Source: JADLGJ01 sp031423615
Lineage (GTDB): Bacteria; Omnitrophota; Gorgyraeia; Zapsychrales; JANLHA01
Direction of reading: 5' to 3'
Length of the DNA stretch: 18,096 bases
Assembly: GCA_031423615.1 (NCBI GenBank)
Contig: JANPFV010000123.1
Coordinates: 1-18,096, forward strand
Below are positions 1-5,950 of the stretch, in pieces. The position numbers were made by a program, and so were the translations under genes. The notes beneath the pieces are model-generated. The model saw nothing but the letters and a program-made list of their open reading frames with translations, was not told the origin of the DNA and ran no database searches. Each line of letters starts with the position of its first letter. Within the stretch, counting starts at the first letter, position 1.

Positions 1-708
1 TTAAAAACATTTGATCTGCGCGAGACCAGCCGCATCGCGGTTTTTTTTACCAAGGAGTACGGAAAAGTCAGCGGTGTTTTAAAGGGAATTCGCAAGGACC
101 ATAGGAAATTTGGCAGTAGCGTCGACCGTTTTTCCGTTAATCACATTGTTTATTATCAGTACCGCAATTCCGATCTGCATCTGATCAGTCATTGCGACCT
201 AAAAAGTTATTTTTATCCCATTCGTCAAGACTTGAAGAAATCTCTCGCCGCCAGTTATGTCTTGGAACTGGTCAACATGATTATGCCGTCGGAAGAGAAA
301 AATGAAAAAATTTATCATCTGATGGTGGATTTTCTGGAAAGTTTGCAGACGCAGACGGACCCGAATCTTTTGGTGCATTTTTTCCAAATTAAAATCTTGT
401 CCTTGTCGGGTTTTAAACCCCATCTCGATACGTGCCTTAAATGCAAGACCGGGATTGTTGAAAAGGCGCGCTTCAGTTTAAGAGAAGGAGGTTTGGTTTG
501 TTTGGATTGTGTGGCCGGTGATGTGACCCTTGAGCCGCTTTCTCCCGGAGCCGTGTCGTCTATCATTTACGCGGAGAGTCAAGATTGGCCGGTTTGCCTG
601 CGTTTGAAATTGACGGAACCAGCCCGAAAAGAATTAAAATATGTTTTAAATAACTTTCTGGTGTTTCACTTAGGACGAAAACTCAAATCTGCGAAATACC
701 TAAAGTAG
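1..708 (+). CDS. recO: DNA repair protein RecO (5'-truncated by window edge)
   Basis: RecO is the recombination mediator of the RecFOR pathway; it anneals ssDNA and, with RecR, loads RecA onto SSB-coated DNA. The reading frame is open from base 1, so the gene starts off the left edge. The first visible residues (LKTFDLRETSRIAVFFTKEY) match the start of the RecO N-terminal OB-fold, so probably only a handful of codons are missing. 235 residues are visible, about family length. A helical middle domain follows, then a four-Cys zinc-binding motif: CxxC at visible residues 145/148 and CxxC at 167/170. The last codons and the TAG stop at 706-708 lie inside a long inverted repeat (699-765), so that repeat now defines the C-terminus. 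The next gene, ridA, begins 65 bases downstream. The family call is firm; the exact start cannot be seen. Confidence 0.93.
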   Translation, partial: LKTFDLRETSRIAVFFTKEYGKVSGVLKGIRKDHRKFGSSVDRFSVNHIVYYQYRNSDLHLISHCDLKSYFYPIRQDLKKSLAASYVLELVNMIMPSEEKNEKIYHLMVDFLESLQTQTDPNLLVHFFQIKILSLSGFKPHLDTCLKCKTGIVEKARFSLREGGLVCLDCVAGDVTLEPLSPGAVSSIIYAESQDWPVCLRLKLTEPARKELKYVLNNFLVFHLGRKLKSAKYLK

Positions 709-765
709 GGACAGACCCTACTTTTTATGAATGTTTCAAAAAGTGGGGTCTGTCCCTACTTTAGG
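699..765. repeat. 28-bp near-perfect inverted repeat between recO and ridA (REP/BIME-like)
   Basis: The arms are 699-726 and 738-765 with an 11-base loop. 27 of 28 positions are Watson-Crick pairs and the other (719) is a G-T wobble. Each arm also folds on itself around the core TAGGGACAGRCCC (AGTAGGG, loop ACAGA, CCCTACT), so one strand can form one long hairpin or two small ones. The left arm carries the recO stop codon; the right arm ends inside the AGGAG that serves as ridA's Shine-Dalgarno. The structure resembles REP-type palindromes moved by RAYT (IS200/IS605-like) transposases. No such transposase is in this window, so that origin is inference. Confidence 0.85.
702..726 (+). terminator. 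possible intrinsic terminator after recO
   Basis: The left arm of the large repeat contains a 9-bp stem (702-710 with 716-724), a five-base ACAGA loop and a run of T ending at 726. This is the form of a short rho-independent terminator. The right arm gives an equivalent structure reading on the minus strand. If it works as a terminator, ridA needs its own promoter, and none is obvious between 727 and 773. Extension into the longer 28-bp hairpin could instead compete with termination. Confidence 0.35.
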
Positions 766-773
766 AGAATGAT

Positions 774-1163
774 ATGTCAAATCTAAGAGAGATCATCAAG
801 CCTCAAGGGGCACCGCTTGCCGTCGGACCTTATAATCAGGCCGTTAAGGCAAATGGTTTTGTTTTTACCGCGGGTCAAATTCCGCTGGATCCCATTTCCG
901 GAGCTATTGTCGGGACGGATATCAAAACACAGACGGAACAAGTTTTAAAAAATTTGCACGCCGTTTTGAAAGGCGCAGGAACATCATTTGATAATGCGGT
1001 AAAAATGACAGTGTTTCTGAAGGATATGAATGACTTCGCCGGAATGAATGAAGTCTATGCGAAGTTTGTCAAAGCAGAAAATGCTCCGGCCCGCTCGACA
1101 ATCCAAGTCGCGCGTTTGCCCAAAGATGCGCTTGTAGAGATTGAAGCCGTCGCGATCGTTTAG
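774..1163 (+). CDS. ridA: RidA family enamine/imine deaminase (YjgF/YER057c/UK114)
   Basis: RidA hydrolyses reactive enamine/imine intermediates, such as 2-aminoacrylate from PLP-dependent serine/threonine dehydratases, and so protects PLP enzymes in the cytosol. The protein is 129 residues, the usual length for this trimeric family. Family hallmarks are visible: GPYNQAV at 18-24, FTAGQIPLDP at 31-40, the PARST segment at 106-110 with the carboxylate-binding Arg107, and the C-terminal VEIEAVAIV with the conserved Glu. The ATG at 774 has an AGGAG at 763-767 with 6 bases of spacing, partly inside the upstream inverted repeat. A second inverted repeat starts 8 bases after the stop and fills the gap to the convergent helicase gene. 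Confidence 0.95.
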   Translation: MSNLREIIKPQGAPLAVGPYNQAVKANGFVFTAGQIPLDPISGAIVGTDIKTQTEQVLKNLHAVLKGAGTSFDNAVKMTVFLKDMNDFAGMNEVYAKFVKAENAPARSTIQVARLPKDALVEIEAVAIV

Positions 1164-1171
1164 TGTTTAGC

Positions 1172-1275
1172 CGTAAAGGTTAAGGGTCCGTGCTCAAACA
1201 GTGATTTCGATTTCCGCAAGAACAACAATTGAGGAAAATCGCAATTAAACTGCCCGCGGATCCTTAACCTTTACG
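1172..1275. repeat. 19-bp inverted repeat in the convergent ridA/helicase gap
   Basis: The arms are 1172-1190 and 1257-1275; 18 of 19 positions are Watson-Crick and the other is G-T. They enclose 66 bases containing a smaller imperfect hairpin (CGATTTCC near 1208 with GGAAAATCG near 1232). The element fills almost the whole 114-base space, ending two bases before the helicase stop codon. It could act as a bidirectional terminator for the convergent genes, but no T-run follows either arm, so it is not a classic intrinsic terminator. Its sequence differs from the 699-765 repeat. It could also be a small non-autonomous palindromic element. Confidence 0.75.
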
Positions 1276-1277
1276 AC

Positions 1278-3491
1278 TTAATCATTGCGCAATAGTCGCG
1301 ACAGGCGGCTGCCAGCGGAGATTTTTTCGGGCTTGGCAAGCTGTTCGGAGATTTCTTGGGCGAGGGTGTGTCCAATTTTATCAATTTCTGAAAGTTCCTC
1401 GAGGTTCGCGTTCTTTAAGTCATTAAAATTTTTGTAACCTTTGTCAAATAATTTCCTTGCGCGGACGCGGCCGATGCCTTTGAGTTGGGTCAATTCCGTC
1501 AATTCCTCTTTCACGCCGTATTGGACGCGGTTTTTCAGATGCGCCAGAGGCCATGTCAAATTTCCAAAATTAAAAAGTTCGCTGAATGTCAGGGCCGCGT
1601 GCAAAAGCCACAGGCTGGATTCGATGTGGCGATAAATGTCGCCGGGGCCGATGCCGAATTCATCACAGATTTTTTCTTCCTTTTCTTCTTCAATCCATTG
1701 GGCCATCATCATGGTGGTTTTTGCAACCGATAAAAACATAATAAAATTTTCTAACTGCGGCAGTTCTTTTCCGGTCATGATTAATTCGTCTTGATAATTA
1801 TGGATAAAGAATTCGATGTCTTCCGTGTCCGCCTTTCCCGGCTTTAAAAGAGGGCTGTCGGGACAACAGGCGAGCAAATGCAGAATTCCTATACTTGAGA
1901 AGGATTTGCCATGATGGATCTTTTGCAATCCGTCTCGTAAAATGATCGCTGTCTCCGGGTCGATGTAAAGCCGACTGGTGCATTGGCCGAAAGGTGTCGC
2001 ATGAAAGCGAAAACCATTTTTTTCGATAAAGCCATTTTGGGAAAGAAATTCAAAAACATCGCCGATGGTATCGAGTAAATTGGGAATGAGCCTTTGATGG
2101 GAAAGAAAGGTGTGCGAAAGAAATACGAAGGTGTCATTCATGTCATGGACATAACCGCCGGCGATGGAAGCCAAAATGTGAAACCGCAGCGCCGCTTGGT
2201 TTCCCAATTTGGAAAAAACCGGTTCTGGGGTGGCTTTGATGTAGCGAACCACCAGAGCGTTAGCTTCACCGAGAGTTTTGGCAATCAAGACCGCTTCTCC
2301 ATAAGGATCATATTGAGGACGTCCTGCGCGTCCGGCGCATTGTTTGTATTCCGAAACAGGAATGAAGGAGGAACCCAATCCGCTTTCAAATCTTTTATAA
2401 TCGCGAAGGATGACCCGGCGGGCAGGAAGATTGACACCAGCCGCCAAAGTTGGCGTCGAGCAGATAGCTTTGATGAGATTGGCTTTGAAATGTTGCTCGA
2501 CTAATTTGCGTTGTTCGGGTTTGAGTCCTGCATGATGAAATGCCACGCCATGTTTGACAACATCGCTCAATTGGCGGCAAATTTTTGTTGCACTGGAAGG
2601 CGCCCCAATAATTTGCTCGGCAACAATGTTCAATTGTTTCTTTTCTTCCGGGGTAAGGAGTTTCCCCACAGCGCCCGAAATTTCCCGGCTGGCGGACTGC
2701 GACGATTTGCGGGAATTGACAAAGATGAGCACCTGACCTTTGGATTTGAGAGTATCAACACTCAGACGGGTAATGTCCTGTGATTCGTTTTCTTTAACTT
2801 CGCGGGTCATGGAATTGAAAAACCTGATTTCTTCGTTGAGATAAACCCCTTCCTTGAGGGGAATGGGCCGCCAGGAGCTGGAAACAAGTTTGGCGTTAAG
2901 CCATTCGGCCATGTCCTTGGCATTGCTGACGGTTGCGCTTAAAGCGATGATTTGAACTTTCGGATTAAGTTGCCGGATGCGAGCAATTAAAATTTCCAGC
3001 GTCGGGCCGCGGCTGGCATCGTTGAGAAAATGGATTTCGTCAATCACAACAACACTTAGCGAATCAATCAGCCATTTGGCGCGACTGCGTAAAAGCGCGT
3101 CGACTTTCTCGGCGGTGGCGACTAAAATTTGATAACGGTTGAGGATTTTGTCGGAATTATCGCTGTCGCTGCTGGCCGCGCCGATATTAATTCCGAGCGG
3201 AGCATATTTATTTTGAAAATCCTCGCATTTCTCACTGACCAAGGCTTTAAGTGGCGCGATATAAAGACACCGGCCATTATCTTGAAGGATGCTTTTTAAC
3301 ATGCAAAGCTCGGCTATTAGTGTTTTCCCGGCGGCGGTGGGGACGGACAAAAGAAGGTTGTTACCGTCAAGGACACCGGTCTCGACCGCTTCTAGTTGCG
3401 GAGGATAAAGGTCTTTGATGCCATGGGAGGTCAGAATGTTTTTGACGGTTTCGGGAAATTGATAATGCGTCAGAAGTTCAGCGAAGTTCAC
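1278..3491 (-). CDS. Hel308/Ski2-like superfamily 2 DNA helicase
   Basis: This predicted ATP-dependent 3'-5' DNA helicase (737 residues) resembles archaeal Hel308 and eukaryotic HelQ, which act at stalled forks. Motifs in order: Q-motif-like YPPQ at 29-32, Walker A PTAAGKT at 51-57, DEIH at 151-154, SAT at 185-187, a Ski2-type motif near 344-361 (TPTLAAGVNLPARRV) and motif VI QCAGRAGRPQYD at 384-395. A winged-helix/ratchet region follows. The C-terminus (about 667-717) has helix-hairpin-helix sequence including GIGRVRARKLF, matching the RAR-containing domain 5 region of Hel308. The start is GTG at 3491-3489, with AAAGG at 3502-3498 on the minus strand and 6 bases of spacing; no closer ATG preserves the Q-motif. 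It is the only minus-strand gene here, convergent with ridA and divergent from dtd across 75 bases. The archaeal-type architecture suggests transfer, though bacterial homologues exist. Family sure, exact role inferred. Confidence 0.9.
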   Translation of the reverse strand: MNFAELLTHYQFPETVKNILTSHGIKDLYPPQLEAVETGVLDGNNLLLSVPTAAGKTLIAELCMLKSILQDNGRCLYIAPLKALVSEKCEDFQNKYAPLGINIGAASSDSDNSDKILNRYQILVATAEKVDALLRSRAKWLIDSLSVVVIDEIHFLNDASRGPTLEILIARIRQLNPKVQIIALSATVSNAKDMAEWLNAKLVSSSWRPIPLKEGVYLNEEIRFFNSMTREVKENESQDITRLSVDTLKSKGQVLIFVNSRKSSQSASREISGAVGKLLTPEEKKQLNIVAEQIIGAPSSATKICRQLSDVVKHGVAFHHAGLKPEQRKLVEQHFKANLIKAICSTPTLAAGVNLPARRVILRDYKRFESGLGSSFIPVSEYKQCAGRAGRPQYDPYGEAVLIAKTLGEANALVVRYIKATPEPVFSKLGNQAALRFHILASIAGGYVHDMNDTFVFLSHTFLSHQRLIPNLLDTIGDVFEFLSQNGFIEKNGFRFHATPFGQCTSRLYIDPETAIILRDGLQKIHHGKSFSSIGILHLLACCPDSPLLKPGKADTEDIEFFIHNYQDELIMTGKELPQLENFIMFLSVAKTTMMMAQWIEEEKEEKICDEFGIGPGDIYRHIESSLWLLHAALTFSELFNFGNLTWPLAHLKNRVQYGVKEELTELTQLKGIGRVRARKLFDKGYKNFNDLKNANLEELSEIDKIGHTLAQEISEQLAKPEKISAGSRLSRLLRND

Positions 3492-3542
3492 GGAAGGCCT
3501 TTAAAAAATGAAGTTATTTATCCGCGTTGCAATTTAGTCATA

Positions 3543-3548
3543 TATAAT
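3543..3548 (+). promoter_or_regulatory. candidate -10 box (TATAAT) upstream of dtd
   Basis: A perfect TATAAT lies 18 bases before the dtd ATG in the 75-base divergent gap. No good -35 hexamer stands at 16-18 bases: TTGCAA at 3527-3532 is only 10 bases away. If this box is used, the 5' leader would be only about 10-12 bases and has no Shine-Dalgarno. AT-rich chance matches are possible. Confidence 0.35.
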
Positions 3549-3566
3549 TGTTAATCATAATATCAT

Positions 3567-4010
3567 ATGCGTATCGTCATACAAAGAGTTAAAGAAGCGA
3601 GTGTAAAGGTCGGTTCGGAGATTATCGGAAAGATCGGTTGTGGGTTGCTTGTTTTTTTGGCCATTGCTTGCGATGATACGGAAGATAATATCGCGTGGCT
3701 GGTCAATAAAGTGGCTGAATTGCGGATTTTTGTGGATCAGGACGGCAAAATGAATCTTTCGGCACAGGATAGTAAAGCCGAGTTCTTGGTTATTTCACAA
3801 TTTACTCTTTTGGGAGATTGTCGCAAAGGACGCCGGCCATCATTTGATCAAGCCGCCGAGCCTAAGAAAGCGGAAGATTTTTATCATCGTTTTGTCGAAA
3901 AGCTGAGGCAAAAGAATTTTAAAGTTGCGACCGGAAGATTCCGGGCGGACATGCAGGTTTCGCTGGTCAACGATGGGCCGGTCACCTTTGTCATTGAGAG
4001 GAGCAAATAA
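3567..4010 (+). CDS. dtd: D-aminoacyl-tRNA deacylase (DTD)
   Basis: DTD removes D-amino acids, and glycine from mischarged tRNA-Ala, in the cytosol, as chirality proofreading of translation. The 147-residue length is typical. It starts with the canonical MRIVIQRV strand. Both active-site signatures are present: SQFT at 77-80, with the conserved Thr, and NDGPVT at 135-140, containing the Gly-Pro pair that gives chiral selectivity. The ATG at 3567 is fixed by the conserved N-terminus, but there is no clear Shine-Dalgarno; a TATAAT 18 bases upstream would give a very short leader. The next gene starts 4 bases after the stop, and its AGGAG lies within the last dtd codons, so the two are probably co-transcribed. 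A functional link between them is not evident. Confidence 0.96.
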   Translation: MRIVIQRVKEASVKVGSEIIGKIGCGLLVFLAIACDDTEDNIAWLVNKVAELRIFVDQDGKMNLSAQDSKAEFLVISQFTLLGDCRKGRRPSFDQAAEPKKAEDFYHRFVEKLRQKNFKVATGRFRADMQVSLVNDGPVTFVIERSK

Positions 4011-4014
4011 TTTT

Positions 4015-5607
4015 ATGCTTTGTAAATTGAAAATTCTTAGTGGTCTTTTTATTCTTTTATTTGCCAACCCGGCTTTTGCCAATAACTTGGTCATTTCCAA
4101 CGTCACGCTCGAGGACCGCAATGCTTCGGCTAAAACCATGGTTGTGCAATTCAATATCTCTTGGGACCATTCGTGGCGCAAGGCCGATGGACGTCACGAT
4201 GCGGCTTGGGTGTTTATAAAAATTTATCAGAATTCAACTGCCCCATGGATCCACGGCAAACTCTACACGGCTGGCACTAATCCCGTCGACACTTCTCCCG
4301 GAACCAATTCGGACGTCAAGATCGTCATCCCTACCGACAAGATCGGCGCGTTTATTTCCCGCAATGCAACGGGCAATGGAACATTCTCGTCAAAGAAAGT
4401 CCGTTTGAATGTGGATTATGGCACGATGGGGATTGCGAACACCGACACCGTGCAGGTGAAAGTTTATGGGATCGAAATGGTTTATATCCCCGAGGGACCG
4501 TTTTATATCGGTGATGGGGACGGGAGCCAAGAAAGCACCGATGCTTTTCATCTTAATGGCGTTGACAATACGGCGGTGCAAATTACGACCACAGGGAAAT
4601 CAATTACGGTAGATAGTAATATATTTGACGACATTGACACATCACCTGTGACTGTAACCGGCCTCGCAGGAATTACCGGAAATACATCGTGGCCTAATGG
4701 ATATTCAGCATTTTATTTGATGAAGTATGAACTGTCGCAAGTGCAATTTGTGGATTTTTTAAATACATTGTCACGAGTTCAACAGGGTAAACGAATGGAC
4801 GCCACAGTTAGTGGTGACACTATTGCGAATTATTACGTAATGAGAGATACTACATCAGTCAATTATAGACAAAACATTCGCGCCCCTGCCTCAGGTAATG
4901 GGACCAGTCCTACGACAGTTATTTTCGGTAATGATTCAAATAATAACGGTACTTTTAATGAAAGTGATGATGGAGCGGTAGTTCCTATGAATTATGTTTT
5001 GTGGTCGGATTTAGCGGCTTATGCGGATTGGGCCGGTCTCAGGCCGTATACTGAGCTTGAATATGAGAAAGCTTGTCGGGGTCCATTGAGTGCCGTTTAT
5101 CTTGAGTATGCATGGGGAACAACTCAGCGAACGGCGTCGGTGATAGCAGACGCAGGGCGTAACACTGAATACTCATCTGTTGCCGGAGAAGGGCTTTCAA
5201 GTTTATTGGCGAGTGCTAATTTAAGGGTTGGATTTGCCGCGACCAATGCTACCAATCGAAAAAGTGCCGGGGCCGGATATTACGGCAACATGAACTTAGG
5301 GGATAATATGGCGGAGATGGTAGGGACTTTGGGCAATTCTGCGGGCAGAGCTTTTACCGGAAGTCATGGCGATGGCACGCTTACTACAACGGCCAGTTAT
5401 GAGGGTAATGCGACTAATAATGATTGGCCGGGAATAGATGGGACGACTTCCAGAGGCGTAACAGGTACTACGGGAGCCATTCAACGCGGGGGAAATATTA
5501 CATCAACGTCACCCCTAGCCGATCGGGGTAATATAGTCCTAGGTCTACCCACAACACGCCCTTTTGCTTATTATTTTGGTGTCCGTCTCGCCCGCACCGC
5601 TCCCTAA
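4015..5607 (+). CDS. secreted SUMF1/FGE-fold (formylglycine-generating-enzyme-like) protein
   Basis: The protein is 530 residues from the ATG at 4015. I chose this start because it begins a clean signal peptide (MLCKLKILSG then a hydrophobic stretch, ending NPAFA before Asn23) and has AGGAG at 3999-4003; the open frame extends upstream only inside dtd. Residues 24-150 form a beta-rich domain with VTLEDRNASAKTMVVQFNISW. The FGE-sulfatase domain runs from about 154 (IEMVYIPEGPFYIGDGDG) to the end. Its landmarks are a YADWAGLRPYTELEYEKACRG segment (the first 20 residues equal the family's LPTEAEWEYAARG region), GDNMAEMVG near 428 and the terminal YFGVRLART. I do not see the paired catalytic cysteines of true formylglycine-generating enzymes, so it is more likely a binding or structural family member. 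Codon use is visibly more A/T-rich from about base 4570 onward than in the N-terminal domain. Substrate unknown. Confidence 0.85.
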   Translation: MLCKLKILSGLFILLFANPAFANNLVISNVTLEDRNASAKTMVVQFNISWDHSWRKADGRHDAAWVFIKIYQNSTAPWIHGKLYTAGTNPVDTSPGTNSDVKIVIPTDKIGAFISRNATGNGTFSSKKVRLNVDYGTMGIANTDTVQVKVYGIEMVYIPEGPFYIGDGDGSQESTDAFHLNGVDNTAVQITTTGKSITVDSNIFDDIDTSPVTVTGLAGITGNTSWPNGYSAFYLMKYELSQVQFVDFLNTLSRVQQGKRMDATVSGDTIANYYVMRDTTSVNYRQNIRAPASGNGTSPTTVIFGNDSNNNGTFNESDDGAVVPMNYVLWSDLAAYADWAGLRPYTELEYEKACRGPLSAVYLEYAWGTTQRTASVIADAGRNTEYSSVAGEGLSSLLASANLRVGFAATNATNRKSAGAGYYGNMNLGDNMAEMVGTLGNSAGRAFTGSHGDGTLTTTASYEGNATNNDWPGIDGTTSRGVTGTTGAIQRGGNITSTSPLADRGNIVLGLPTTRPFAYYFGVRLARTAP

Positions 5608-5609
5608 GG

Positions 5610-5675
5610 CGGGCTAAAGCCCGAATTAGGGACAGGCCCGTAACACGGCAAAGCCGTGACGGGACAGGCGCTGTC
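5610..5675. repeat. cluster of three hairpins with a repeated GGGACAGGC
   Basis: It begins 2 bases after the SUMF1-like gene's stop. Hairpin one is CGGGCT/AGCCCG (5610-5623). Hairpin two is a nested stem at 5637-5663: CCCGT/ACGGG enclosing CACGGC-AAA-GCCGTG with a two-base bulge. Hairpin three is GACAG/CTGTC (5663-5675). GGGACAGGC occurs twice (5629-5637 and 5661-5669). The 9-mer TAGGGACAG at 5627-5635 is identical to the core of the recO/ridA repeat, suggesting a related element. There is no T-tract, so terminator function is uncertain. Confidence 0.65.
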
Positions 5676-5891
5676 AGTGGAGAAGCGAGATGTGAGTGAT
5701 AACAGGACTTTGTTAAAAATGGTCATCTCTCCGATAAAATTAATGCATGACAGATTATGTTGCAACATGTTAGCTTTTAAAGGAGCGTTGCGTGTATCGA
5801 TATTCAACGCATTGCAACGCTTCACAGCGTCGAGGAATTTTTAAATTTATGTGTCAAAAAACTATTATTTAACAAAGTACTGTGATAATAT

Positions 5892-5919
5892 TTGACAAAT
5901 GGTCTTTGTGTACTATACT
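5892..5919 (+). promoter_or_regulatory. near-consensus sigma70-type promoter of the ATPase-tatD operon
   Basis: A perfect TTGACA at 5892-5897 is followed after 16 bases by TATACT at 5914-5919, one mismatch from TATAAT. The predicted start site is near 5926. The leader to the ATG at 5951 is about 25 bases and contains AAGGAG at 5939-5944. This is the best promoter in the window and sits before the first gene of an overlapping operon, as expected. Confidence 0.75.
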
Positions 5920-5950
5920 TCTTATTGGTTAAACTAATAAGGAGTATGGT

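Larger units (their letters stand above)
5608..5950. other. 343-base gene-free region: hairpin cluster, small palindromes, promoter
   Basis: The left part (5610-5675) is a set of G+C-rich hairpins. The middle is A/T-rich and holds a perfect 12-base palindrome ATGTTGCAACAT at 5757-5768 and a 7-bp inverted repeat GCGTTGC/GCAACGC (5785-5791 with 5814-5820). The right part holds the promoter of the following operon (5892-5919) and its Shine-Dalgarno. A 26-codon frame (5792-5872) starts with GTG behind AAAGGAG but resembles nothing I know, and I do not call it a gene. Confidence 0.7.

Noticed and set aside
2094..2504. Long plus-strand frame (136 codons) opposite the helicase gene
   Set aside because: It is antisense to conserved helicase sequence and its product shows no recognisable family or membrane pattern.
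3925..4014. Extension of the SUMF1-like gene upstream to the ATG at 3925
   Set aside because: It lies wholly within dtd in another frame, and the ATG at 4015 starts a proper signal peptide with its own AGGAG.
4015..5607. SUMF1-fold protein as a target of a diversity-generating retroelement
   Set aside because: The C-type-lectin-like fold and terminal YFGVRLAR resemble such targets, but no reverse transcriptase or template repeat is in the window and the 3' end shows no adenine-biased duplicate.
5792..5872. A 26-codon frame starting with GTG behind AAAGGAG in the 343-base gap
   Set aside because: The ribosome-site spacing is fair, but the peptide is rich in rare-looking residues, resembles nothing known, and overlaps a small inverted repeat and A/T-rich promoter-proximal DNA. 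Too little to call a gene.
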